Positions 1 to 6,298 of a stretch of DNA of 6,694 nt are shown here, one piece after another (the stretch's first letter is position 1; every line of letters begins with the position of its first letter). The stretch comes from Congregibacter sp. (GTDB lineage: Bacteria; Pseudomonadota; Gammaproteobacteria; Pseudomonadales; Halieaceae), in contig JACETJ010000073.1 in the NCBI GenBank assembly GCA_013911345.1, forward strand, positions 1 to 6,694. The letters run 5' to 3'. Made by a program: the position numbers and the translations under genes. The notes beneath the pieces were generated by a model. The model was not told the origin of the DNA. It worked only from the letters and a program-made list of their open reading frames with translations, and did no database searches.

Positions 1-767
1 GTCTGGGGGAAGTCTCTCTTGGCCTCAGATACGACCTCTGGCAGATCCAGCACCGTGGCATCTATGTTGGGATGGCGCTTTTTCACCATGCGCGCAAAAT
101 GGCCGGTCCCGCCGGCGACGTCGACAAGACTGCGGTAATCGTCGAGCGGATACGTCTCTAGAATGTGGTCTGATATCAGCGCTAGCGAACTGCTCATCAG
201 CTGGCTATATTCACGGTGCCCTTCGTCCGGGCTGTTGCCTCCTGGAACATAGCTCCAGTAATCCCGCAGGCCCGAGCTGCCGCGGTGTCGAAGTATCGCT
301 AGTGGGTCAGCCAGATCGCGATACAGCACTCCATGATGTTTCACCATGTCGGCGACCGCGGGGTTACCCAGTACCGAGGCGCCGAGTTCGCCCACCATCC
401 AATAGCCGCGAGATACCTCCTCCGTGAGGTTCAGTGCTTGAGCGGCGGTGAGCAGGGTGTGTGCTGCCGGAGTCGTCAGCCCGCACATGGCGGCAACTGA
501 CTTTGTGGACTCAATCCTGCCTTGGAGAACCGCTAATAGATTGCTCTGTACCACCGCGGTGAGGGTTTGCGTATAGACGAAACCGGCCGTGAGATGATGC
601 AATTCAACGGCCTTCTTACTCGCGATCCGCCTAATCAGTGGGGTTCGTGCCGCCCAGCGCTGGAAATTACTGTCGGCGAGCAGGCGGTTCCGAAACAGGC
701 GCCAGCGACACCGCCAGTCAGTGGGGGCGGGCTGCTGATCGCGCCAAGTATTGGGGTCGGCCAGCAT
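1..767 (-). CDS. crtF: CrtF, hydroxyneurosporene/demethylspheroidene-type carotenoid O-methyltransferase (3' end cut off by window edge)
   Basis: The reading frame is open from an ATG at 767-765 to the left edge, giving 255 residues; the family is usually about 370-400, so roughly a third at the C-terminus is missing. It uses S-adenosylmethionine to methylate the tertiary 1-hydroxyl placed on acyclic carotenoids by CrtC, yielding methoxy carotenoids such as spirilloxanthin. Visible hallmarks are AGFVYTQ at residues 61-67 (the dimerisation/helical N-terminal domain typical of CrtF), the SAM-binding glycine motif DVAGGTGHF at 216-224, and DLPEVV at 241-246, the acidic loop of plant-type O-methyltransferases. 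The start is fixed: the crtE stop codon TAA lies in the same frame two codons upstream, so no longer form exists. Only 3 bases separate the two genes and no good Shine-Dalgarno is seen, so translation is probably coupled to crtE. In related clusters the operon continues into bchC; that lies outside this window. Confidence 0.93.
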   Translation of the reverse strand, partial: MLADPNTWRDQQPAPTDWRCRWRLFRNRLLADSNFQRWAARTPLIRRIASKKAVELHHLTAGFVYTQTLTAVVQSNLLAVLQGRIESTKSVAAMCGLTTPAAHTLLTAAQALNLTEEVSRGYWMVGELGASVLGNPAVADMVKHHGVLYRDLADPLAILRHRGSSGLRDYWSYVPGGNSPDEGHREYSQLMSSSLALISDHILETYPLDDYRSLVDVAGGTGHFARMVKKRHPNIDATVLDLPEVVSEAKRDFPQ

Positions 768-770
768 CGA

Positions 771-1649
771 TTAGGCCGCAGAGCGTCCCATTTTTTCGGG
801 TATGAAGCGCTCAGACTGTGCGCGGACCAAGCGCACGAGGCTGTCCCGACCAGAGCAGTAGGGAACGCTTTCCAGCCCTTCCTCCATCAGTGCTTTCAGC
901 CGATGAGCTGCGCCATCTAGGCCATGCTCCTGCACGGCATTGGGTCGGCCCAGCTTCGCATCAATGCCGACGGGCTTGCCCAGTATTTCTGCATCGCCGG
1001 TAGCATCTTTGATGTCATCGGCGACTTGAAAGGCCTCACCAATGCAGGCGCCCAAATTGACCCAGGGGCCCGGGTCTACGCCGGCTGATGCCGCTCCCGC
1101 GCAGGTTGCGGCAATAAAGAGTGCGCCTGTCTTTGCGCGGTGATAACGCGCCACATCGACACTGGGCTCACACTCCCAGGCTTGGCCGGCGGCAATGCCG
1201 TGGGGTGCGCCCACGCCACGCGCGAGAATGGATAGCACCAGGGGGACGCGCTCTGCTCGCACACTGTGGATGGCGTGCACGGCGAGAGTCTGAAACGCCG
1301 CAACGATCAGGGCATCGCCCGTCAGAACCGCAATGCGCTCTCCAAACTTTGCATGCACTGACGGTTTACCGCGCCGCTCGGTGGCGTCGTCAAAGCAGGG
1401 CAGGTCATCATGAACTAGCGATGCGCAATGCAGAAATTCCACCGCGGAGGCTGCAGCGGCTGCCAGTGGACGGTCGCTACTGTTATTAGCTAGCGCTACC
1501 GCCATGCAGAGCTGTGGTCGAACCCTTGCGCCCCCGGGGAATACCGCATATTCCATGGCCTGCGCCAGCAGCGGAGGGCACTGTGTGGTGGTGTGTTCTG
1601 CAAGGAAATCGCGGATATCCCCCTCGCAGTCGAGTAGCGGGTCGTGCAT
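771..1649 (-). CDS. crtE: CrtE, geranylgeranyl diphosphate synthase
   Basis: The 292-residue protein is a trans-prenyl diphosphate synthase that extends farnesyl diphosphate with isopentenyl diphosphate to the C20 precursor of both carotenoids and the bacteriochlorophyll side chain. Motifs seen: FPGGARVRPQL at 37-47 (substrate diphosphate binding), the first Asp-rich motif DDLPCFDD at 81-88 followed by RRGKPSVH, KTGALF at 173-178, the second Asp-rich motif DDIKD at 211-215, and GKPVG at 224-228 followed by GRPNAV. The last replaces the Lys-rich segment of ordinary FPP/GGPP synthases and, as I recall, is usual in photosynthesis-cluster CrtE. I chose the ATG at 1649-1647 because a perfect AGGAGG lies 7 bases upstream; a TTG eight codons earlier would place the start inside the operator and is unlikely. 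Length is normal for the family. It is divergent from crtC and followed 3 bases later by crtF. Confidence 0.95.
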   Translation of the reverse strand: MHDPLLDCEGDIRDFLAEHTTTQCPPLLAQAMEYAVFPGGARVRPQLCMAVALANNSSDRPLAAAAASAVEFLHCASLVHDDLPCFDDATERRGKPSVHAKFGERIAVLTGDALIVAAFQTLAVHAIHSVRAERVPLVLSILARGVGAPHGIAAGQAWECEPSVDVARYHRAKTGALFIAATCAGAASAGVDPGPWVNLGACIGEAFQVADDIKDATGDAEILGKPVGIDAKLGRPNAVQEHGLDGAAHRLKALMEEGLESVPYCSGRDSLVRLVRAQSERFIPEKMGRSAA

Positions 1650-1656
1650 GTGCAGA

Positions 1657-1662
1657 CCTCCT
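1657..1662 (-). promoter_or_regulatory. Strong Shine-Dalgarno of crtE
   Basis: AGGAGG on the minus strand, 7 bases before the ATG at 1649. It decides the start of crtE against the upstream TTG at 1673. It is the only canonical ribosome binding site in the window. Confidence 0.85.
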
Positions 1663-1667
1663 CTAAC

Positions 1668-1685
1668 CGTCAAATAAAAATGACA
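1668..1685. promoter_or_regulatory. Candidate CrtJ/PpsR operator A (one mismatch)
   Basis: The plus strand reads CGTCA-N8-TGACA, which is the TGT-N12-ACA palindrome of the redox/light repressor CrtJ (PpsR) with a single change in the outermost base (C for T). The arms GTCA/TGAC are a perfect dyad. It lies immediately upstream of the crtE Shine-Dalgarno and, with operator B, flanks the candidate crtE -10 box. The PpsR gene is not in the window, so the link to that regulator is inference from the motif and the gene content. Confidence 0.7.
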
Positions 1686-1712
1686 GTATTATTTGTTATA
1701 TTTACCTGACAA
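1686..1712 (-). promoter_or_regulatory. Candidate sigma70-like promoter of crtE
   Basis: On the minus strand TTGTCA (1712-1707, five of six matches to the -35 consensus) is followed after 15 bases by TAATAC (1691-1686, -10-like). The spacing is shorter than the ideal 17. The -35 overlaps operator B, and the -10 fills the gap between the two operators, so a bound repressor would cover the promoter. I did not find an equally good promoter for crtC on the other strand. Confidence 0.35.
1694..1711. promoter_or_regulatory. Candidate CrtJ/PpsR operator B (perfect TGT-N12-ACA)
   Basis: TGT at 1694-1696 and ACA at 1709-1711 with exactly 12 bases between them. It is 8 bases from operator A, the close tandem spacing at which CrtJ is known to bind cooperatively (bchC promoter of Rhodobacter capsulatus, from memory). 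It sits between crtC (start 1745) and crtE, so it could control both divergent transcripts. Confidence 0.75.
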
Positions 1713-1744
1713 ACTACGCCACTCGGTGTGTTGGCGCAACCCCT

Positions 1745-2719
1745 ATGAGCTCAGTTTTGACGATGCGGTCCGCCACCCCGGCTGAAGCCGGGTTGGCGCA
1801 GTGTGGGTTGGGATTTGAGCGCCCAGTGCCAGAGGGGGGATATCGCTGGTGGTATGTCGATGGTTTCAGTGACTGTGGGCAGTTTGGCATTACGATCATC
1901 GCTTTCATTGGCAGTGTCTTCTCGCCTTATTACTACCGGGCGCGGCATCGCGGGGTAGCTCAAGCATCAAACCATGTCAGCCTCAATGTGATTCTTTATG
2001 GTCCCAGCAAGTCGAGGTGGTGCATGACAGAGCGGGGTGTCGATGCATTTCAGCAATCGACGTATCGACTCGATATTGGGCCGAGTGCGCTGCGCAGCTC
2101 CGACACAGGATTGGAGATCGACATTCAGGAGCGCGCCACGCCTTTTGGACAACGTGTGGCGGGTCGGGTCTCCCTCGCGTTTGATGGCGCCAGCGATCAG
2201 TGCTTTGAGCTGGACGGAGCCGGCGAGCATTGGTGGTGGCCTATTGCGCCCATTGCTCAGATTGATGTGGCGATGGAGCGACCGGGGTTACGATGGGGCG
2301 GGGCGGCGTATGTTGATTCCAACTACGGCTCGCGTCCAATCGAGACGGGCTTCGCCTCCTGGAATTGGTGTCGAGGGCATGGCCCGAAGGGCGACTGCCA
2401 GATTCATTATGACGCGCAGCTGAGTGGTGGCGGTGAGAAAAGGCTGTCGCTTTCTGTCGATCAATCTGGCGCATTGGCGCGTATGCCATCGCCAGATCTT
2501 CAGCAGCTCCCGCGCGGACCGGTGTGGCGCGTATCGCGCCCCGCCCGGATACCGCGTCCAGCAGTGGCGGTGAAAACCCTCGAGGACACGCCCTTCTATA
2601 CCCGCTCCGAGATTCAGGTAGAGGGCGGGCATTTCATGCACGAGAGTCTCGACCTGCGCCGCTTTCGTCAGCCTTGGGTGCAGTTTTTGCTGCCGTTTAG
2701 AATGCCGCGAAGGGGCTAA
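1745..2719 (+). CDS. crtC: CrtC, acyclic carotenoid 1,2-hydratase (hydroxyneurosporene synthase)
   Basis: The 324-residue protein adds water across the terminal C1,2 double bond of neurosporene or lycopene, making the 1-hydroxy group later methylated by CrtF. The N-terminal block FERPVPEGGYRWWYVDG at 24-40 and the following IAFIGSVFSPYY at 52-63 are typical of CrtC. The four residues I recall as essential in the Rubrivivax gelatinosus enzyme (H239, W241, Y266, D268) have counterparts here with identical spacing: H162, W164, Y189, D191, the last two in YVDSNYG. The start ATG at 1745 lacks a Shine-Dalgarno; an ATG at 1763 is an alternative and would still keep all conserved blocks. It is transcribed away from crtE, from the region with the paired operators, and ends 20 bp from the stop of the convergent crtB. 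In many relatives crtD precedes crtC; here crtC stands alone. Confidence 0.93.
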   Translation: MSSVLTMRSATPAEAGLAQCGLGFERPVPEGGYRWWYVDGFSDCGQFGITIIAFIGSVFSPYYYRARHRGVAQASNHVSLNVILYGPSKSRWCMTERGVDAFQQSTYRLDIGPSALRSSDTGLEIDIQERATPFGQRVAGRVSLAFDGASDQCFELDGAGEHWWWPIAPIAQIDVAMERPGLRWGGAAYVDSNYGSRPIETGFASWNWCRGHGPKGDCQIHYDAQLSGGGEKRLSLSVDQSGALARMPSPDLQQLPRGPVWRVSRPARIPRPAVAVKTLEDTPFYTRSEIQVEGGHFMHESLDLRRFRQPWVQFLLPFRMPRRG

Positions 2720-2739
2720 TGTAGAAGGGGCTAATGTAG
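2710..2739. repeat. Perfect 15-bp tandem duplication at the crtC/crtB junction
   Basis: Two adjoining copies of AAGGGGCTAATGTAG, at 2710-2724 and 2725-2739. The first copy contains the crtC stop TAA (2717-2719); the second supplies another in-frame TAA at 2732-2734 because the unit is a whole number of codons. The second copy abuts the crtB stop (2740-2742). It has no inverted-repeat character and is not a terminator. It looks like a recent duplication, possibly by replication slippage. Confidence 0.9.
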
Positions 2740-3780
2740 TCAGTCGCGCTCTTGAGGTTGGGAGTGCATGCTCATTTCGTCACGCTGCTTCATGACCATG
2801 AATAGTTCGAACATCCACGCCGGGTTCGCTGAGAACTGTCTCGGTTGGTTAGGGTGTTGCCACTCTTCGGTATGGGGCACGGCGTCGAGTAAAAACTGAT
2901 TTTCTGCTGCGCAGGGCGCCAACATATAGTCGGGCGCCGCCGCTGGCCCGCGAATCAGTCCAAACAAAATTTGGCTTTTACGCACCCGCGACACCACTGC
3001 GCGTTGGTTGATCGAGTCGTATCCATTTTGCGCAACGGTTTGACCAATCTCAGCATACAGTCTGCGTGCAGCGAGAATGCCAGGACGGCAGCTGCGTGGC
3101 AGTTGGCGAATTCCTTCGTCGGCAAGTTGATAGCGCCGCTGCGCTTCTGCGAGCATCTGTTTGAGAACGGTGGTCAGCGCCTCGCTGGGCTGAGGATTTT
3201 GTAGAAACACCTCCGGGTCGATGCCCGCTTGTTGCATCATCTCGCGAGGCAGGTAAAGACGGCCAGCGCGGGCATCCTCTCCTACGTCGCGACAAATATT
3301 CGTTAGTTGCATTGCAACGCCGAGGTCAGCCGCGCGGGCGAGGGTGGCATGGTCCTTTACACCCATGAGAATTGCCATCATCAGGCCGACGGTGCCCGCT
3401 ACGCGAGCGCCGTAGTCGCAGACTTCAGCCAGCGTGTGGTAATCCCGACCTTCGGTGTCCCAGGCAAATCCCTCGAGAAGGGCGTCGAGCAGTCCCCGCG
3501 GTAATTTGTGGTCGATCACGATTTGACTCAGCACCCGATCAATCGGGTGATTGTCAGGCCGCCCGTCGTAGATGAGATCTAGTCGCTGATGAAGAGTGAT
3601 CAGCGCTTGGCGAGGGTCATCACCGAGATCAACCAAATCGTCAGCGATACGACAGAACGCGTAAAGACCGGATGCTGATTCGCGGAGCGCTCTCGGCAGA
3701 AAATGAGAGGCGATATAGAAGGACTTAGAGCCATGTGACAGCAAGCGTCGACATTCGCTCATGTCGGTATGGGGCGTCAT
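2740..3780 (-). CDS. crtB: CrtB, 15-cis-phytoene synthase
   Basis: This squalene/phytoene synthase family enzyme condenses two geranylgeranyl diphosphates head to head into phytoene, the first committed carotenoid. From the ATG at 3780 it has 346 residues, a normal length. It shows the first Asp-rich motif within RIADDLVD (DDLVD at 47-51), EGFAWDTEGRDY around 103-114, and the second motif QLTNICRDVGEDARAGR at 158-174 followed by LYLP, all intact. The start is uncertain. A GTG at 3801 would lengthen it by seven residues and overlap the crtI stop by 8 bp. I prefer the ATG because its MTPHTDMSECR leader has the same length before the conserved D-M-x-x-C-R as Rhodobacter CrtB, recalled from memory. 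Neither start has a clear Shine-Dalgarno. The crtI stop is 13 bases upstream, so the pair is surely cotranscribed and probably translationally coupled. No crtK/tspO follows. Confidence 0.94.
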   Translation of the reverse strand: MTPHTDMSECRRLLSHGSKSFYIASHFLPRALRESASGLYAFCRIADDLVDLGDDPRQALITLHQRLDLIYDGRPDNHPIDRVLSQIVIDHKLPRGLLDALLEGFAWDTEGRDYHTLAEVCDYGARVAGTVGLMMAILMGVKDHATLARAADLGVAMQLTNICRDVGEDARAGRLYLPREMMQQAGIDPEVFLQNPQPSEALTTVLKQMLAEAQRRYQLADEGIRQLPRSCRPGILAARRLYAEIGQTVAQNGYDSINQRAVVSRVRKSQILFGLIRGPAAAPDYMLAPCAAENQFLLDAVPHTEEWQHPNQPRQFSANPAWMFELFMVMKQRDEMSMHSQPQERD

Positions 3781-3793
3781 GATTTGGTGATCG

Positions 3794-5326
3794 CTACGCA
3801 CGATGAGTCACGGCCGCTGGGATTAATTGGTCGATGACCTTGGCGGAAGAGATCACCGCGGGCATGCCGGCACCCGGATGAGTTCCCGCGCCGACGAGGT
3901 GCAAGCCCTTGATGTCCTCGCTGCGGTTGTGCGGTCTGAACCAAGCGCTCTGTGTAATCCGCGGCTCATAGCCAAAGGCGGCTCCTTTGACCGAGTTCAG
4001 CCGGTCATGGAAGTCCTGCGGTGTGAGTAGTCGGGATGTGACGATGCGATCACGCAGGCCGGGTAGCATGGTCTCTTCCAGTCGCTGGCAGATCCGCTCT
4101 TTGAACGTCTCGGCATATGTGGGCCAGTCCACATCCGCATCGAGATGCGGCACCGGCGCCAACGCATAAAATGTGTCGCAGCCCTCTGGCGCAAGCGAGG
4201 GGTCTGTCTCTGTGGGTCTATGCAGGTAAAGACTGAAGTCATCGGCCAGCACTTTGCGCTTGAAGATATCGTCCAGTAGGCCTTTATAGCGTGGCCCCAG
4301 AATCACGGAATGGTGGGGTACGTCGGGGTATTGTCCCTCGGTGCCGAAGTACCAGACGAACAGTCCATTTGAGAAATGTGAGCGGTCGATTTTGCGATCC
4401 GTCCATCGTTTGCGATGTTCCGCTTTGATCAGGTGCCGGTATGTCCAGGCCGCGTCCGCGTTGGACACCACGAGATCGCTATGCAGTGTTCGGCCATCTG
4501 CCAGTCGTACGCCACGCACGGCTCCGTCGTCTACCAGAATCTCTTCCACTTCAGCATTGCACTCGATCTTGCCGCCCTGGCCTTCAATCAGCCCGGCCAT
4601 GCCTTTGACGATACTGCCGGTGCCGCCCATGGCAGACCACACGCCGAAACGTTGCTCCAAAAATGAGATCAGGGTGTAGACGCTGGTGACCGAAAAGGGG
4701 TTGCCGCCGATCAGTAGCGGGTGAAAACTCATCGTCATACGGAGCTGTGGATCACGTATGTAGCGCGACACCAGTTTGTAGACGCTCCGATCAGCCCGGA
4801 GCCTGATGAGCTGCGGCATGAACTTAAATAGTGCGAGCAATGAATCGAAGGGCTTATCGACCAAACCTTCGAAACCGACTTTGTAACGCTCCTCGCTGGC
4901 TTTCAGGTAGCGCTCGTAGCCCTCGGCATCGGCTTCATTGTAGTTTTTGATTTGTTCAATGTTGCGTGCTTTGTCACCTGAGTAGTCAAAGATGCGGCCG
5001 TCATCAAAACGGAGCCGGAAAAACGGATCCATGGGTTTGAGTTCAACGTCATCAGCAAAGCGCTTGCCGCACATGGCCCATAGCTCTTCCAGTAAGAAGG
5101 GCGCGGTGACAATCGTCGGTCCGGCGTCGAAGGTGAAGCCGTCCTGATGGTAAACATAGGCACGCCCACCCGGCGCGTCCAGCTTTTCGAGCATGTGGAC
5201 CCGGTAGCCCTTGGCGCCCAGGCGGATGGCAGCCGCAAGACCGCCAAACCCGGTGCCAATCACAATTGCCGTGGGTCGGTGGTCAGTCGTCTCCAATGAA
5301 CGAAACGCAGATTCCGCGATATTCAT
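3794..5326 (-). CDS. crtI: CrtI, phytoene desaturase
   Basis: This 510-residue FAD-dependent amine-oxidase-fold protein desaturates phytoene in successive steps to neurosporene (three) or lycopene (four); it acts at the membrane. The dinucleotide-binding motif is IGTGFGGLAAAIRL with GTGFGG at 24-29, E47 at the expected ribose-contact position, and PGGRA at 52-56. The C-terminal CrtI signature VGAGTHPGAGMPAV is at 478-491. Length is normal. The bacterial-type CrtI family is clear. CrtD and other family members are similar, but position beside crtB and the overall sequence style favour CrtI; the number of desaturation steps cannot be read from sequence. No Shine-Dalgarno precedes the ATG at 5326 (the leader is a T/A run). 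A TGT-N12-ACA operator lies 20 bp upstream, so light/oxygen repression of crtI-crtB is likely. Confidence 0.93.
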   Translation of the reverse strand: MNIAESAFRSLETTDHRPTAIVIGTGFGGLAAAIRLGAKGYRVHMLEKLDAPGGRAYVYHQDGFTFDAGPTIVTAPFLLEELWAMCGKRFADDVELKPMDPFFRLRFDDGRIFDYSGDKARNIEQIKNYNEADAEGYERYLKASEERYKVGFEGLVDKPFDSLLALFKFMPQLIRLRADRSVYKLVSRYIRDPQLRMTMSFHPLLIGGNPFSVTSVYTLISFLEQRFGVWSAMGGTGSIVKGMAGLIEGQGGKIECNAEVEEILVDDGAVRGVRLADGRTLHSDLVVSNADAAWTYRHLIKAEHRKRWTDRKIDRSHFSNGLFVWYFGTEGQYPDVPHHSVILGPRYKGLLDDIFKRKVLADDFSLYLHRPTETDPSLAPEGCDTFYALAPVPHLDADVDWPTYAETFKERICQRLEETMLPGLRDRIVTSRLLTPQDFHDRLNSVKGAAFGYEPRITQSAWFRPHNRSEDIKGLHLVGAGTHPGAGMPAVISSAKVIDQLIPAAVTHRA

Positions 5327-5338
5327 ATAAAAAAGACA
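5321..5338. promoter_or_regulatory. Possible degenerate second CrtJ/PpsR half-palindrome over the crtI start
   Basis: ATTCA-N8-AGACA, i.e. ATT-N12-ACA, two mismatches from TGT in one arm and a clean ACA in the other. It is 7 bases from the perfect site at 5346-5363, close to the spacing seen at crtC/crtE, and covers the crtI start codon. The match is weak and may be chance in an A/T run. Confidence 0.25.
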
Positions 5339-5345
5339 CTTAAAC

Positions 5346-5363
5346 TGTCAGTTATATTAGACA
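5346..5363. promoter_or_regulatory. Candidate CrtJ/PpsR operator of crtI-crtB (perfect TGT-N12-ACA)
   Basis: TGTCA-N8-AGACA on the plus strand: TGT at 5346-5348 and ACA at 5361-5363, exactly 12 bases apart. On the minus strand a -10-like TAATAT lies inside it at 5359-5354, with no good -35 found, so a bound repressor would occlude the likely crtI promoter. It is located in the 93-bp gap between bchO and crtI. The same motif appears at the crtC/crtE divide, which suggests common regulation. Confidence 0.72.
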
Positions 5364-5419
5364 GTGTAGCAGTGCTGGTGGGGGGTGCACAGCCTTCTTT
5401 TCACTTTGTGCCGGCAGCG

Positions 5420-6298
5420 TCAGAGAGTGGTTATGGCGACCATTTCTTGGAAAAGATCGTCAAAGATGTCGGGATCCTCTTCGTGGGCGAGGTGCCCAAG
5501 ATCGGGAATACGCACCGAGCGTGCGTGAGGCAAATCGTTGACGACCGAGGTGCTCCTATCAGGGGGGATCGTGCGATCACCCTCAGCTGCGGCCAACCAC
5601 ACCGGCATCTGTAATGACGACAGACTGGCTAGCAAAGGTGGAAGATCCCAGCCTGCCATCATCCGTAACGTGCCGGCGATATGGTCGGGGTTGCTGAGTA
5701 AGGTGTCGTAGCAACGGCTCATGAGCGGGTCTACCGCCGAACCGGTGTCGGCCAACATGGAGCCGGTGGCTCGCCATCGAAGAGCGGGGGAGGCCAGCGC
5801 TCTGGGCAGCCAGGCGCTGCGAGCAAACCACCTCGCTGTTTTGCTGAACAACGGCGCCGCGAGTGAACCAAATGGATTAAACGCTGCGTTGATGCATAGA
5901 ATTCCCTTAGGAGGCGAGTCCGCAGTCAGTGCATATTCGGCCGCCAGCGCTGCGCCTGCAGAATGACCGATGATCCAACGAGGTTCTGCATCCAAGGCGG
6001 CCATCAGATCTCTCAAGTAGCGGGCAAAGGGAGTGAGTCCCACCGCCTCGAGTGGCAACAGGGTCGTGAAGCCTTGGCCCGGCAGGTCGGCCGCGATCAC
6101 CCGGTGGCGTTCGCTCAGCCGGGCCGCGAGGCCGGAAAAAGAATGTGCGGAGGCGCCAGCGCCGTGCAACAGGAGCACCTCTTCGCCGCTACCACTGACT
6201 TGTACATGAAAATCAATATTGCCTACACGCACGAAGCGGCTGGTGTCTGCCCGCGGCCAGAAGTCAGCCGCAGCGCTCCATGCTGTCTGCGAGGTCAT
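5420..6298 (-). CDS. bchO: BchO, alpha/beta-hydrolase, putative magnesium chelatase accessory protein
   Basis: A 292-residue alpha/beta-hydrolase fold protein. The oxyanion region LLLHGAGAS is at 42-50, the nucleophile elbow GHSAGA at 111-116 puts the nucleophile at S113, the acid is probably D241 in AAEGDRTIPP, and the base H269 in DLGHLAHEE. The triad is therefore complete. Many hydrolases look alike; the assignment to BchO rests on its direct attachment to bchD, the ADFWPRADTSRFV N-terminus and the HGAGAS motif, which are typical of BchO. Its substrate is not known; the proposed role is to assist magnesium insertion into protoporphyrin IX. The start codon overlaps the bchD stop as ATGA, a translational-coupling arrangement, and no Shine-Dalgarno is present. 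Unlike in Rhodobacter capsulatus (from memory), it points in the same direction as crtI-crtB, with no crtA in the neighbourhood. Confidence 0.88.
   Translation of the reverse strand: MTSQTAWSAAADFWPRADTSRFVRVGNIDFHVQVSGSGEEVLLLHGAGASAHSFSGLAARLSERHRVIAADLPGQGFTTLLPLEAVGLTPFARYLRDLMAALDAEPRWIIGHSAGAALAAEYALTADSPPKGILCINAAFNPFGSLAAPLFSKTARWFARSAWLPRALASPALRWRATGSMLADTGSAVDPLMSRCYDTLLSNPDHIAGTLRMMAGWDLPPLLASLSSLQMPVWLAAAEGDRTIPPDRSTSVVNDLPHARSVRIPDLGHLAHEEDPDIFDDLFQEMVAITTL

Noticed and set aside
567..920. Plus-strand open frame of 117 codons across the crtF/crtE junction
   Set aside because: It is antisense to two clear genes, shows no recognisable domain and has no ribosome binding site; a shadow frame in GC-rich DNA.
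1121..1489. Plus-strand open frame inside crtE
   Set aside because: Arg/His-rich low-quality translation opposite an intact, motif-complete crtE.
1650..1673. N-terminal extension of crtE from a TTG at 1673
   Set aside because: It would cover the AGGAGG and the operator with coding sequence; the ATG at 1649 has ideal spacing to the SD.
5364..5419. Possible terminator after bchO (GTGC...GCAC arms around a C-run)
   Set aside because: Only a 4-bp stem with an 11-base loop and no T-tract; too weak to call.
5372..5614. Plus-strand open frame of 80 codons reaching from the bchO-crtI gap into bchO
   Set aside because: Mostly antisense to the C-terminal part of bchO including the catalytic His/Asp region; no domain or SD.
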